45,475 nt of DNA. Origin: Alistipes sp. (GTDB lineage: Bacteria > Bacteroidota > Bacteroidia > Bacteroidales > Rikenellaceae). The notes under the pieces are model-generated. The model did no database searches. It worked only from the letters and a program-made list of their open reading frames with translations, and had not been told where the DNA came from. Positions 16,565 through 24,257 of this stretch are shown piece after piece. How positions within the stretch are numbered: position 1 is the stretch's first letter; each line of letters opens with the position of its first letter. The translations under genes were made by a program, and so were the position numbers. Where the stretch lies: positions 1-45,475 of the forward strand of contig JAGBUB010000002.1 in the NCBI GenBank assembly GCA_017631035.1, given 5' to 3'.

Positions 16565-17706
16565 TGCACTTTCTACGCATACTGACCCTATTTATGGCAC
16601 TGCTCGTAGCTCTGCCCCGCACCGTGTGTGCGCAGACAGCCGAGGAGAAGGCCCGCATAGCCGAGCAACGCCGCATAGTGGAGCAGCTGGAGCGTGAGGT
16701 GGCTGCCAGCGAGAAGGCTCTATCGGCCATCAAGAAGGATAAATCCACAGCCCAGCAGCGTGTGAAGAGCATCACTCGTCAGATTAACTCGCGTAACCAG
16801 CTTCTATCGCGCACCGAGCGCGAGATAGGCGCCATCGAGCGTAATATCACCCTTAACGACTCGCTCATAGCCAAGACCAATGAGCAGATTCTAAACGAGC
16901 GCGAGCGCTATGCCGAGATGGTGCGTGAGGCTTATCGTAACTACAAGCAAAACAATTACATAACATATCTCTTGGCATCGGAGAGCTTTACCGATGCAGC
17001 ACGTCGCATTGCCAACATACGCGCCGTGGCGGTTCTGCGTGCCGAGCGACTGCACCGCATCGACTCGCTGAGCAAGGCTCTGGACGAGCAACAACTTTCG
17101 CTCACCGCACGTCGCCACTCGCTGGACTCGGTACAACGTCGTGCCGAGGCACAACGCACCAAGCTGCAGGGCGATGTACGTTCGGCCCAGCAGGCAATGA
17201 AGCAACTCACCACACGCGAGCAGAAGGCTCTGCGTGAGCAGATGGAGAACGAGGAGCGATTGGATGCCGCCATCGACGCCCTGCGTCAGCTGACAAAGGG
17301 AAACAAGGAGGGTGCTTCGTTCTCGCGCACCACGTCGAACCTGAACCTGCCCGTAGTGGGTGGTAAGGTGAAGGAGTATAAGGGAAATATGGCCGTCATC
17401 ACGGGCGCGAAGGGTGCTTCAGTGCGCTCGATTTACGATGGCAAGGTGGTGGAGGTAAGACGCAACCGCATATCGGGCAAATATGACGTTTTTGTGGCCC
17501 ACGGAGAGTATATCACCTCCTACGCGGGACTGGATAACGTGACGGTGGCAAAGGACGCCAAAGTGGCTAAAAACGGCACTCTGGGCACCATAGGTGCATC
17601 GGTAAACCTGGCCTCGATGACCACCGAGTATCGCGTAGTGTTCGGCATCTACTCGCCCAATGCCAAGGAGACTATGCGTGCAGCCGACTGCTTTAAGAAG
17701 AAATAG
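16561..17706 (+). CDS. EnvC-like murein hydrolase activator (degenerate LytM/M23 domain)
   Basis: This 381-residue exported protein has a signal peptide (about 1-24, ending VCAQ) and a long coiled coil (about 27-255) typical of EnvC and NlpD relatives. A C-terminal LytM domain follows (about 275-381; GASVRSIYDGKVVEV, VFVAHGEYITSYAGL, NGTLGTIG). The usual zinc ligands are not intact: the HxH pair of active M23 peptidases reads SYAGL here and the first His/Asp motif is missing. It is therefore probably not a peptidase but an activator of cell-wall amidases at the division site. It overlaps the TPR gene by 4 nt (ATGA), and ybeY follows after 3 nt. A second ATG directly follows the first. Confidence 0.87.
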   Translation: MMHFLRILTLFMALLVALPRTVCAQTAEEKARIAEQRRIVEQLEREVAASEKALSAIKKDKSTAQQRVKSITRQINSRNQLLSRTEREIGAIERNITLNDSLIAKTNEQILNERERYAEMVREAYRNYKQNNYITYLLASESFTDAARRIANIRAVAVLRAERLHRIDSLSKALDEQQLSLTARRHSLDSVQRRAEAQRTKLQGDVRSAQQAMKQLTTREQKALREQMENEERLDAAIDALRQLTKGNKEGASFSRTTSNLNLPVVGGKVKEYKGNMAVITGAKGASVRSIYDGKVVEVRRNRISGKYDVFVAHGEYITSYAGLDNVTVAKDAKVAKNGTLGTIGASVNLASMTTEYRVVFGIYSPNAKETMRAADCFKKK

Positions 17707-17709
17707 ATT

Positions 17710-18159
17710 ATGATACGCTACTACAACGACTCAACAACATATCGTCTGCGCGAGAAGCGCCGCGTGGCCGCGTGGCTCAAAACAGTGGCCGAGGCCGAGG
17801 GTTACACGCTGGGCGATGTGACCTACATATTCTGCTCGGCGGCCGTGCATCGCAAGATGAATATCGACTTCATCGGGCACGACTACTTCACCGATGTGAT
17901 TACGTTCGACTACAGCGACCTTAAGGGCTCTCGCACGGTGAGTGGCGACGTGTTTATCGACGTGGAGACCGTGGCCGACAACGCTCGTATATATGGCGCT
18001 ACGGCACGCGAGGAGATGCTTCGCGTGGTTGTTCACGGCCTGCTACACCTATGTGGTCAGAAGGACAAGACTCCCCGAGCCGAGAAGCAGATGCATAAGA
18101 AGGAGGATAAGTATCTGAAAGTGTGGCGCGAGAGTCAAACTGAAGTGATAAAAAAGTAG
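17710..18159 (+). CDS. ybeY: Endoribonuclease YbeY (rRNA maturation factor)
   Basis: This 149-residue single-domain metal-dependent RNase acts in 16S rRNA 3'-end processing and ribosome quality control. The family signature HGxLHLxGxDH appears as HGLLHLCGQKDK: the first two histidines (109 and 113) are present, but the expected final Asp-His pair reads Lys-Asp. I recall this variant as common in Bacteroidetes, but cannot check it here. DVITFDYSD and SGDVFIDVETV match the conserved core. It lies 3 nt after the EnvC-like gene and 3 nt before mnmG. Confidence 0.92.
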   Translation: MIRYYNDSTTYRLREKRRVAAWLKTVAEAEGYTLGDVTYIFCSAAVHRKMNIDFIGHDYFTDVITFDYSDLKGSRTVSGDVFIDVETVADNARIYGATAREEMLRVVVHGLLHLCGQKDKTPRAEKQMHKKEDKYLKVWRESQTEVIKK

Positions 18160-18162
18160 GAA

Positions 18163-20076
18163 ATGTCTATAATTCAGCCAAATACCGACCTCTACAACTA
18201 CGATATCATAGTCGTTGGCGCAGGTCACGCAGGATGCGAGGCGGCCTCGGCGGCAGCCCGTATGGGATCGCGCACGCTGTTGCTGACGATGGATATGCAG
18301 AAGATGGCCGCAATGTCGTGCAACCCCGCCGTGGGTGGTGTGGCAAAGGGTCAGATTGTGCGCGAAATTGACGCTCTGGGAGGCCGTATGGCACGCATAA
18401 CCGATCGATCTACCATCCAGTTCCGTATGCTCAACCGCTCGAAGGGAGCCGCTATGTGGAGCCCACGCGCGCAGTGCGACAAGGAGCTTTTCAGCCGTCT
18501 GTGGCGTCGTGAGTTGGAGAACACGCCCAACCTTTACATTTGGCAGGATGCCGCCACGGAACTGCTCTTTACAACCCCCGACAATGGCTCACAGCCACGA
18601 ATTACGGGCGTGCGAACACGTATGGGCGTGGAGTTCAAGGCTCGTGCAGTGGTGCTCACAGCCGGTACTTTTTTGGGTGGATTGATGCACTGCGGCGAGA
18701 AAAATGCCGAGGGCGGCAGGGCAGGTGACGCTGCCTCGCACGGCATTACGGAGGCACTCACGGAGATTGGTTTCGAGGTTGGACGAATGAAGACGGGCAC
18801 GCCGGCACGTATCGATGGCCGCTCGGTGGATTTTTCTCTTTTGGAGGAGCAGCCCGGTGATGCGGAACCTTCAAAATTTTCTTTTTCGACTGATACTCAG
18901 GCTGTTAAAGAGCAAAAACCTTGTTATTTGGTCTATACATCAGTGGATGTTCACGACCACCTGCGCACAGGTTTCGACCGCTCACCACTGTTCAACGGCA
19001 CCATTCAGGGCATTGGCCCACGCTACTGCCCGAGCATCGAGGACAAGCTCCGCACCTTTGCCGAGAAGGAGCAACACCAACTCTTCCTCGAGCCCGAGGG
19101 ATGGGATACGAACGAGTATTATATAAATGGCTTCTCTTCGTCGCTGCCGCAGGAGATTCAGCTCGCGGCACTGCGCAAAATACGCGGACTGGAGAATGTA
19201 CACGTCTACCGACCCGGCTACGCCATCGAGTACGACTACTTTCCGCCCACACAGCTCAAGCACTCGCTGGAGACCAAGCTGGTAGAAAACCTCTACTTTG
19301 CTGGTCAGGTGAATGGCACCACAGGATACGAGGAGGCGGCAGCGCAGGGACTCATTGCGGGTATCAACGCCCACCGACGTCTGCAAGGCGAGGAGGCTAT
19401 TGTGCTCAAGCGCGACGAGGCATACATCGGTGTGTTGATTGATGACCTTGTGACCAAGGGAGTCGATGAGCCGTATCGTATGTTCACCTCAAGAGCCGAG
19501 TACAGAATCTTGCTCCGACAGGATAATGCCGATTTGCGTTTGACTCCGCTGGGTCACGAAATTGGACTTATTTCGGAGGAGGAGTGGCAAAAATTCGAAG
19601 AAAAAAAATCACTCGTATTTTCGCTTATTTCGTTTGCGCACGAGCAGAGTGTCAAAATAACGGAAATTGAGAGTTATTTAAAATCGCGCAATTTACCACC
19701 AATTTCGCAGGGAAGAAAGCTATATGCGCTGGTTTCGCGCAACGAATTTTCGTTTTCGGAACTTATCAAGGCGTTGCCCAAGGTGAAGCGTTTTGTTGAG
19801 AAGAACAACATCACGCCCGAAATTGTTGAGCAGGCAGAAATTCAAATTAAGTATAAAGGCTACATCGAGCGCGAAAAATTGCTTGCCGAGAAGCTGCACC
19901 GACTCGAAAATATTACCATTCCCGATGGTTTCGACTTTATGGCAATGAACGCACTCACGATCGAGGCACGCCAAAAACTGACAAAGATTCGCCCGCAGAC
20001 CATTGGTCAGGCATCGCGCATACCGGGCGTGAGTCCCGCAGATATTAATGTGATGCTGATAAAATTTGGAAGATAA
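18163..20076 (+). CDS. mnmG: tRNA uridine-5-carboxymethylaminomethyl modification enzyme MnmG (GidA)
   Basis: This 637-residue FAD protein works with MnmE to install cmnm5U at the wobble position of certain tRNAs. The N-terminal dinucleotide-binding motif is VVGAGHAGCEAASAAARMG. The family signatures CNPAVGGVAKGQIVREID, ALGGRMARITD and MLNRSKGAAMWSPRAQ follow, as do AAAQGLIAGINAH and the C-terminal helical tRNA/MnmE-binding domain ending in the IPGVSPADI element. Length matches the family. Two internal patches (about 18829-18930 and 19585-19915) use AT-rich codons (AAA, GAA, ATT) unlike the rest of the gene, which may reflect recombination. mnmG is often near the replication origin, and origin-like signals lie downstream here. 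Confidence 0.97.
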   Translation: MSIIQPNTDLYNYDIIVVGAGHAGCEAASAAARMGSRTLLLTMDMQKMAAMSCNPAVGGVAKGQIVREIDALGGRMARITDRSTIQFRMLNRSKGAAMWSPRAQCDKELFSRLWRRELENTPNLYIWQDAATELLFTTPDNGSQPRITGVRTRMGVEFKARAVVLTAGTFLGGLMHCGEKNAEGGRAGDAASHGITEALTEIGFEVGRMKTGTPARIDGRSVDFSLLEEQPGDAEPSKFSFSTDTQAVKEQKPCYLVYTSVDVHDHLRTGFDRSPLFNGTIQGIGPRYCPSIEDKLRTFAEKEQHQLFLEPEGWDTNEYYINGFSSSLPQEIQLAALRKIRGLENVHVYRPGYAIEYDYFPPTQLKHSLETKLVENLYFAGQVNGTTGYEEAAAQGLIAGINAHRRLQGEEAIVLKRDEAYIGVLIDDLVTKGVDEPYRMFTSRAEYRILLRQDNADLRLTPLGHEIGLISEEEWQKFEEKKSLVFSLISFAHEQSVKITEIESYLKSRNLPPISQGRKLYALVSRNEFSFSELIKALPKVKRFVEKNNITPEIVEQAEIQIKYKGYIEREKLLAEKLHRLENITIPDGFDFMAMNALTIEARQKLTKIRPQTIGQASRIPGVSPADINVMLIKFGR

Positions 20077-20093
20077 TTATACAATTAATACAT

Positions 20094-20738
20094 ATGGACT
20101 GCTCAGAAGTCACCAACACAAATGAACAAGATAAGGTGAATATCACTACTCAATTAAGTTTCAGAACTATGTTTGAGATGTATTCTCAGCAGCATCCTAA
20201 CAATGCTAAAGTAATAGTTTTTACAGAAGCTTATTTACAGATTAGACTTACTTTATTGAAGCAGATATTTTCAATAGAGGATATGACAAAGAGTAGTATA
20301 TTGAGCAGTGATGTAGATATAAAAAAACAACTATTATCCAAACTGAAACGAACTCTTAAGAGATTAGAAGGTAGATTTAAGAAGGCTGGGGATAACGTCG
20401 ATGCTTCATTATGTGCTCAATATATAATAGATATGGAGAAGGAATTTATAACGACGCCTATGCAGATGTGTAAATACTTTAATGGTAATAATAGCGATAC
20501 ATCACAATTTGCCTTTTATGAGCATATATGGTTGGAAAATAGTAAAGATGCAACTTTATATAATATAATCGAATACCTTTATTATGGATTGATGCGCTTT
20601 GCAGAGGATGACAACACACCCTTATCTCTCAAAGCAATACTCTTTAATCGCTATTGTCATTGGGTTAGAGCAGATGTTGATGGGTTCAAGCAGTGGTACA
20701 ATGAATCCTATATAAAAGGAGCAAGCTCTATCAATTAA
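20094..20738 (+). CDS. Hypothetical AT-rich gene downstream of mnmG
   Basis: This encodes a 214-residue soluble, mostly helical protein with no signal peptide, membrane segment or motif that I recognise. The middle (about 70-100) is Lys/Arg-rich (KKQLLSKLKRTLKRLEGRF) and could bind nucleic acid or form a coiled coil. Base composition is strongly AT-rich compared with mnmG, 17 nt upstream, pointing to separate acquisition. It lies in the same direction and shares the terminator at 20822-20845, so it is probably co-transcribed with mnmG. Function unknown. Confidence 0.7.
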   Translation: MDCSEVTNTNEQDKVNITTQLSFRTMFEMYSQQHPNNAKVIVFTEAYLQIRLTLLKQIFSIEDMTKSSILSSDVDIKKQLLSKLKRTLKRLEGRFKKAGDNVDASLCAQYIIDMEKEFITTPMQMCKYFNGNNSDTSQFAFYEHIWLENSKDATLYNIIEYLYYGLMRFAEDDNTPLSLKAILFNRYCHWVRADVDGFKQWYNESYIKGASSIN

Positions 20739-20821
20739 TTTGTACCCCGACTAATGATGGCTTTATGTGATATAAAGGGAAATAAATTATATTTCGAGGA
20801 TTGTGAGCAATATATAATAAA

Positions 20822-20845
20822 AAAGAGAGGTAAAAGCCTCTCTTT
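20822..20845 (+). terminator. Hairpin terminator at the end of the pheS-mnmG run
   Basis: A perfect 9-bp stem AAAGAGAGG/CCTCTCTTT (20822-20830 with 20837-20845) with a 6-nt loop is followed by TTCTTTTG. It closes the six-gene plus-strand unit and directly precedes a parS-like palindrome. Confidence 0.8.
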
Positions 20846-20851
20846 TTCTTT

Positions 20852-20867
20852 TGTTCCACGTGGAACT
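20852..20867. other. parS-like ParB binding site 1
   Basis: TGTTCCACGTGGAACT contains the perfect 14-bp palindrome GTTCCACGTGGAAC. It matches the broad bacterial parS consensus TGTTnCACGTGnAACA and is the same core as described for Pseudomonas parS sites. It is the first of three copies within 1.2 kb. Confidence 0.75.
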
Positions 20868-20901
20868 TATTATATAACCTAAGAAATTCATATAATAATA
20901 A

Positions 20902-20987
20902 CTATTTTGAAGCTGGTCGATGATTGAGGGTGCGGAGCATACTATACGTATGTGAGCAACCCGAAATCGAGCCAGATGCCAAAAGAG
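20902..20987 (-). repeat. Quasi-palindromic 3'-end repeat, copy 1 (after ilvE)
   Basis: This 86-bp element, read on the minus strand, begins CTCTTTTGGCATCTG and ends CAGCTTCAAAATAG, with a centre of CTCACATAC/GTATGCTCC. It starts 5 nt after the ilvE stop codon, in ilvE orientation. By eye it is about 85% identical to the copy at 35735-35820. Flanking bases extend the palindrome with TAATAATA on one side and TTATTATTA on the other. Confidence 0.8.
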
Positions 20988-20992
20988 TATTA

Positions 20993-22012
20993 TTAGATAA
21001 TTTCAAAAGTCCAGCCGAACTTATCCTCACATCGACCATACTGAATATCCTGCAACTTATCATATAAAGCCTTGCAAGTTGCGCCTACAGTCTCTCCATC
21101 GCCGTAGGTGATTTTTTCCTCGGTGTCGATGTCGAAAATATAACCGATAGGGGAGATAACTGCCGCAGTACCGCAAGCACCAGCCTCCTCAAACGATGAT
21201 AATTCAGTAACGGGAACGGGACGCTCCTCGACCTGCAAGCCCATATCCTCGGCAAGAGTACGCAGACTCTTATTGGTGATTGAGGGCAGGATTGAGGGCG
21301 ATTTAGGAGTAATATACTTGCCATCCTTGATACCAAAGAAGTTGGCAGCACCGCACTCCTCGATATATTTATGCTCGGTAGCATCGAGATACATCACGTT
21401 AGAGTAGCCCAATGTGTGAGCCTTCTCGCCCGAAAGAATCGACGATGCGTAGTTACCACCAGCCTTAATATCGCCTGTTCCACGTGGAGCAGCACGATCC
21501 TGAACACGGTCGATGATAACCTTGATAGGCTTCATACCACCCTTAAAGTAGGCACCAACGGGCGAACAGAAGACAATAAACATAGCCTCTTGCGACGCCT
21601 TAACTCCGATACCAACCTTTGTGCCGAGTAAAACGGGACGGATATACAACGAAGCACCCGACTCATAAGGAGGCACAAACTCTATGTTTCGCTTAACTAC
21701 CTCGTAGCAAGCCTTAACAAACATATCGACAGTAGGGGCGGGCAGGCACAACTTCTCGGCCGACGACTGCATACGACGTGCATTCTCATCTACACGAAAC
21801 AGACGCACCTTGCCATCGGCACCACGAAAAGCCTTCAAACCCTCGAAGCACTCCAAACCATAGTGCAAGCAAGTGGTTGCCATATGCATATTAATATACT
21901 CGTTATCGGTATATTCCAACTCGCTCCAAGCGCCATCCTTATAATATGCGCGCACGTTGCAGTTGGTAGGCATATAATCGAAACCTATGTTATTCCAATC
22001 TATATTACTCAT
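20993..22012 (-). CDS. ilvE: Branched-chain amino acid aminotransferase
   Basis: This 339-residue PLP-dependent (fold type IV) enzyme makes or breaks down Leu, Ile and Val with 2-oxoglutarate. Seen in order: GLECFEGLKAFRGADGKVRLFR, a FVPPYESGASLYIRPVLLGT segment, the PLP-lysine region GDIKAGGNYASS, EKAHTLGYSNVMYLDATEHK, and the phosphate-binding EECGAANFFGIKDGKYITP. The CGTAAVISPIG stretch follows near the C-terminus. It starts 50 nt after metG on the same strand, so the two are probably co-transcribed. A parS-like site lies inside the gene. Confidence 0.95.
   Translation of the reverse strand: MSNIDWNNIGFDYMPTNCNVRAYYKDGAWSELEYTDNEYINMHMATTCLHYGLECFEGLKAFRGADGKVRLFRVDENARRMQSSAEKLCLPAPTVDMFVKACYEVVKRNIEFVPPYESGASLYIRPVLLGTKVGIGVKASQEAMFIVFCSPVGAYFKGGMKPIKVIIDRVQDRAAPRGTGDIKAGGNYASSILSGEKAHTLGYSNVMYLDATEHKYIEECGAANFFGIKDGKYITPKSPSILPSITNKSLRTLAEDMGLQVEERPVPVTELSSFEEAGACGTAAVISPIGYIFDIDTEEKITYGDGETVGATCKALYDKLQDIQYGRCEDKFGWTFEII
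21476..21491. other. parS-like ParB binding site 2 (inside ilvE)
   Basis: TGTTCCACGTGGAGCA has one mismatch to the palindrome TGTTCCACGTGGAACA. It lies within the ilvE coding sequence, 624 bp from site 1. The mismatch may be tolerated because the site must also code. Confidence 0.65.
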
Positions 22013-22048
22013 AACCCAACTGATATTAAAATTTTACTATAAATTATA

Positions 22049-22064
22049 TGTTCCACGTGGAACT
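22049..22064. other. parS-like ParB binding site 3 (at the metG stop codon)
   Basis: TGTTCCACGTGGAACT is identical to site 1 over all 16 bases. It overlaps the last bases of metG and lies 573 bp from site 2. Confidence 0.75.
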
Positions 22065-24108
22065 ATCCCACGATAGCACCATTATTGGTCTTATGCTCGG
22101 GTGCAAGCAACTCAAGCTTACCCGATGCATCCTCGGCCATAAGAATCATACCCTGCGATACGATACCACGCATTTCGCGCGGTGCGAGGTTAACCAATAC
22201 CAACACCTGACGGCCGATAAGCTCCTCACAAGTGAAGTGCTCGGCAATACCCGACACGATGGTGCGCTTGTCGATACCGGTATCAACTGTAAGCTTCAGG
22301 AGCTTCTTTGTCTTGGCAACCTTCTCGGCTGCGAGGATGGTAGATACGCGGATATCCATCTTCTGGAACTCATCGAAAGTACACTCCTCCTTCTGCTCGG
22401 TTACATTCTCGGCAGCGGCAGCAGCGGCATTGGCAGCCTTGATGTCGGCCAGACGCTTGAGCTGTGCCTCGATAACATCGTCCTCGATCTTCTCGAAGAG
22501 TAGGGTAGCCTCACCGATAGTGTGACCCTCGGCGATGAGCGACATCGAACCAAGATTATCCCAGCCAAACTTCTCAACTGCGAGCATCTTCAAAATCTTG
22601 TCAGATGAGAAGGGCATAAAGGGCTCGATAGCGATAGTAATGTTGGCAGTAATCTGCAATGCAATGTTAAGAATAGTCTTTACACGCTCGGGGTCGGTCT
22701 TCACCACCTTCCAAGGCTCGGTGTCGGCCAAATACTTATTACCGATACGGGCAAAGTTCATTGCATCCTTCAACGCCTCGCGGAAGCGGTAATTCTCGAT
22801 ATTTGACTCCAAAGATGACTTGATACCCGACAACTCGGCAATTGTATCGCGGTCATAATCAGTGAGTTCACCACAAGCAGGAACAACACCGTTATAATAT
22901 TTCTTTGTAAGTACCAAAGCACGGTTTACGAAGTTACCAAGAATAGCCACCAGCTCGTTGTTGTTGCGAGCCTGGAAATCCTTCCAAGTAAAGTCGTTAT
23001 CCTTGGTCTCGGGAGCGTTGGCGCAAAGTACATAGCGAAGAACATCCTCCTTGCCGGGGAACTCATCAAGATACTCGTGCAACCATACGGCCCAGTTCTT
23101 CGATGTAGAGATCTTGTCGCCCTCCAAGTTCAAGAACTCGTTGGCGGGTACGTTCTCGGGCAGGATGTAGTCTCCGTGTGCTTTCAACATTGAGGGGAAC
23201 ACGATGCAGTGGAATACTATATTATCCTTACCGATGAAGTGTACCATCTTGGTCTCCTCATCCTTCCAGTATTTCTCCCAATCGGGTGTAAGGTCCTTAG
23301 TAGCAGAGATATAGCCGATAGGTGCGTCAAACCAAACGTACAACACCTTACCCTCTTCGCCCTCGACAGGCACGGGAATACCCCAATCCAAATCGCGGCT
23401 TACGGCACGAGGCTGCAGACCTGTGTCGAGCCAAGACTTACACTGGCCATATACGTTTGACTTCCACTCCTTGTGACCCTCCAATATCCACTCACGAAGG
23501 AATGAATCGTACTGATCCAAAGGCAGATACCAATGCTTTGTAGCCTTCTTCACGGGCACTGCACCCGAGAGTTTCGACTTGGGGTTGATAAGCTCGTCGG
23601 GCGAGAGTGTCGAACCGCACTTCTCGCACTGGTCGCCATAGGCACCCTCGCTCTGACAGCGGGGACAAGTACCTACGATGTAGCGGTCGGCCAGGAACTG
23701 CTTAGCCTCCTCGTCGTAGAACTGCTCCGAGGTCTGCTCGATGAACTTACCCTCGTCGTAGAGCTTGCGGAAAAAGTCTGATGCCGTAACACGGTGAGTG
23801 GGTGATGATGTGCGTGAGTAGATATCGAACGACATACCAAGGCGTGCAAAGGCATCCTTGATGATGGCGTGATAACGATCGACAACATCCTGAGGAGTGA
23901 TACCCTCCTTGCGAGCCTTGATGGTGATGGGCACACCGTGCTCGTCGCTACCGCACACTGAGATTACATCGTTGCCACGCAGACGCTGGTAACGGGCATA
24001 TATATCCGACGGAACATACACTCCAGCCAGGTGGCCGATATGCACAGGGCCGTTGGCATAGGGTAGAGCCGAAGTGATAAGATATCGTTTAAACTTTTTC
24101 TCTGACAT
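22063..24108 (-). CDS. metG: Methionyl-tRNA synthetase with C-terminal tRNA-binding domain
   Basis: This 681-residue class I synthetase charges initiator and elongator tRNA-Met. The HIGH motif is in [20 protein letters not shown] near the N-terminus. A zinc knuckle [19 protein letters not shown] lies near residues 145-163. The second signature reads [13 protein letters not shown] (KMSKS variant). The anticodon domain is followed by an Ala-rich linker ([11 protein letters not shown]) and an EMAPII/Trbp111-like OB fold ([35 protein letters not shown]). Its stop codon overlaps parS-like site 3. A -7 promoter element lies upstream at 24250. Confidence 0.97.
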   Translation of the reverse strand: MSEKKFKRYLITSALPYANGPVHIGHLAGVYVPSDIYARYQRLRGNDVISVCGSDEHGVPITIKARKEGITPQDVVDRYHAIIKDAFARLGMSFDIYSRTSSPTHRVTASDFFRKLYDEGKFIEQTSEQFYDEEAKQFLADRYIVGTCPRCQSEGAYGDQCEKCGSTLSPDELINPKSKLSGAVPVKKATKHWYLPLDQYDSFLREWILEGHKEWKSNVYGQCKSWLDTGLQPRAVSRDLDWGIPVPVEGEEGKVLYVWFDAPIGYISATKDLTPDWEKYWKDEETKMVHFIGKDNIVFHCIVFPSMLKAHGDYILPENVPANEFLNLEGDKISTSKNWAVWLHEYLDEFPGKEDVLRYVLCANAPETKDNDFTWKDFQARNNNELVAILGNFVNRALVLTKKYYNGVVPACGELTDYDRDTIAELSGIKSSLESNIENYRFREALKDAMNFARIGNKYLADTEPWKVVKTDPERVKTILNIALQITANITIAIEPFMPFSSDKILKMLAVEKFGWDNLGSMSLIAEGHTIGEATLLFEKIEDDVIEAQLKRLADIKAANAAAAAAENVTEQKEECTFDEFQKMDIRVSTILAAEKVAKTKKLLKLTVDTGIDKRTIVSGIAEHFTCEELIGRQVLVLVNLAPREMRGIVSQGMILMAEDASGKLELLAPEHKTNNGAIVG

Positions 24109-24157
24109 ATTATTATTGTTTTTATTTATATATTTTTCTCTATCGATTAGTTCATAG

Positions 24158-24214
24158 GGTGGATACTACCTTATCCTCCACCATTCACTCTACGCAGCTT
24201 TATGGCCTTAGGCC
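24158..24214 (-). other. Hairpin-forming 5' leader of metG
   Basis: The predicted metG leader contains two alternatives that share bases: GGTGGA/TCCACC (24158-24163 with 24177-24182) and GGATA/TATCC (24161-24165 with 24172-24176). Further upstream is GGCC-TTA-GGCC (24204-24214). Mutually exclusive stems can mark an attenuator, but I do not recognise a known riboswitch. Confidence 0.35.
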
Positions 24215-24249
24215 CGAGAGCGTGAGTACACAATAGTCGAACTTATGAC

Positions 24250-24257
24250 AAAAATAC
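24250..24257 (-). promoter_or_regulatory. Predicted -7 promoter element of metG-ilvE
   Basis: The minus strand reads TATTTTTG, a full TAnnTTTG match. A start near 24243 would give a leader of about 135 nt. No TTTG lies at the 19-nt spacing (one is found at 13 nt), so confidence is moderate. Confidence 0.45.
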
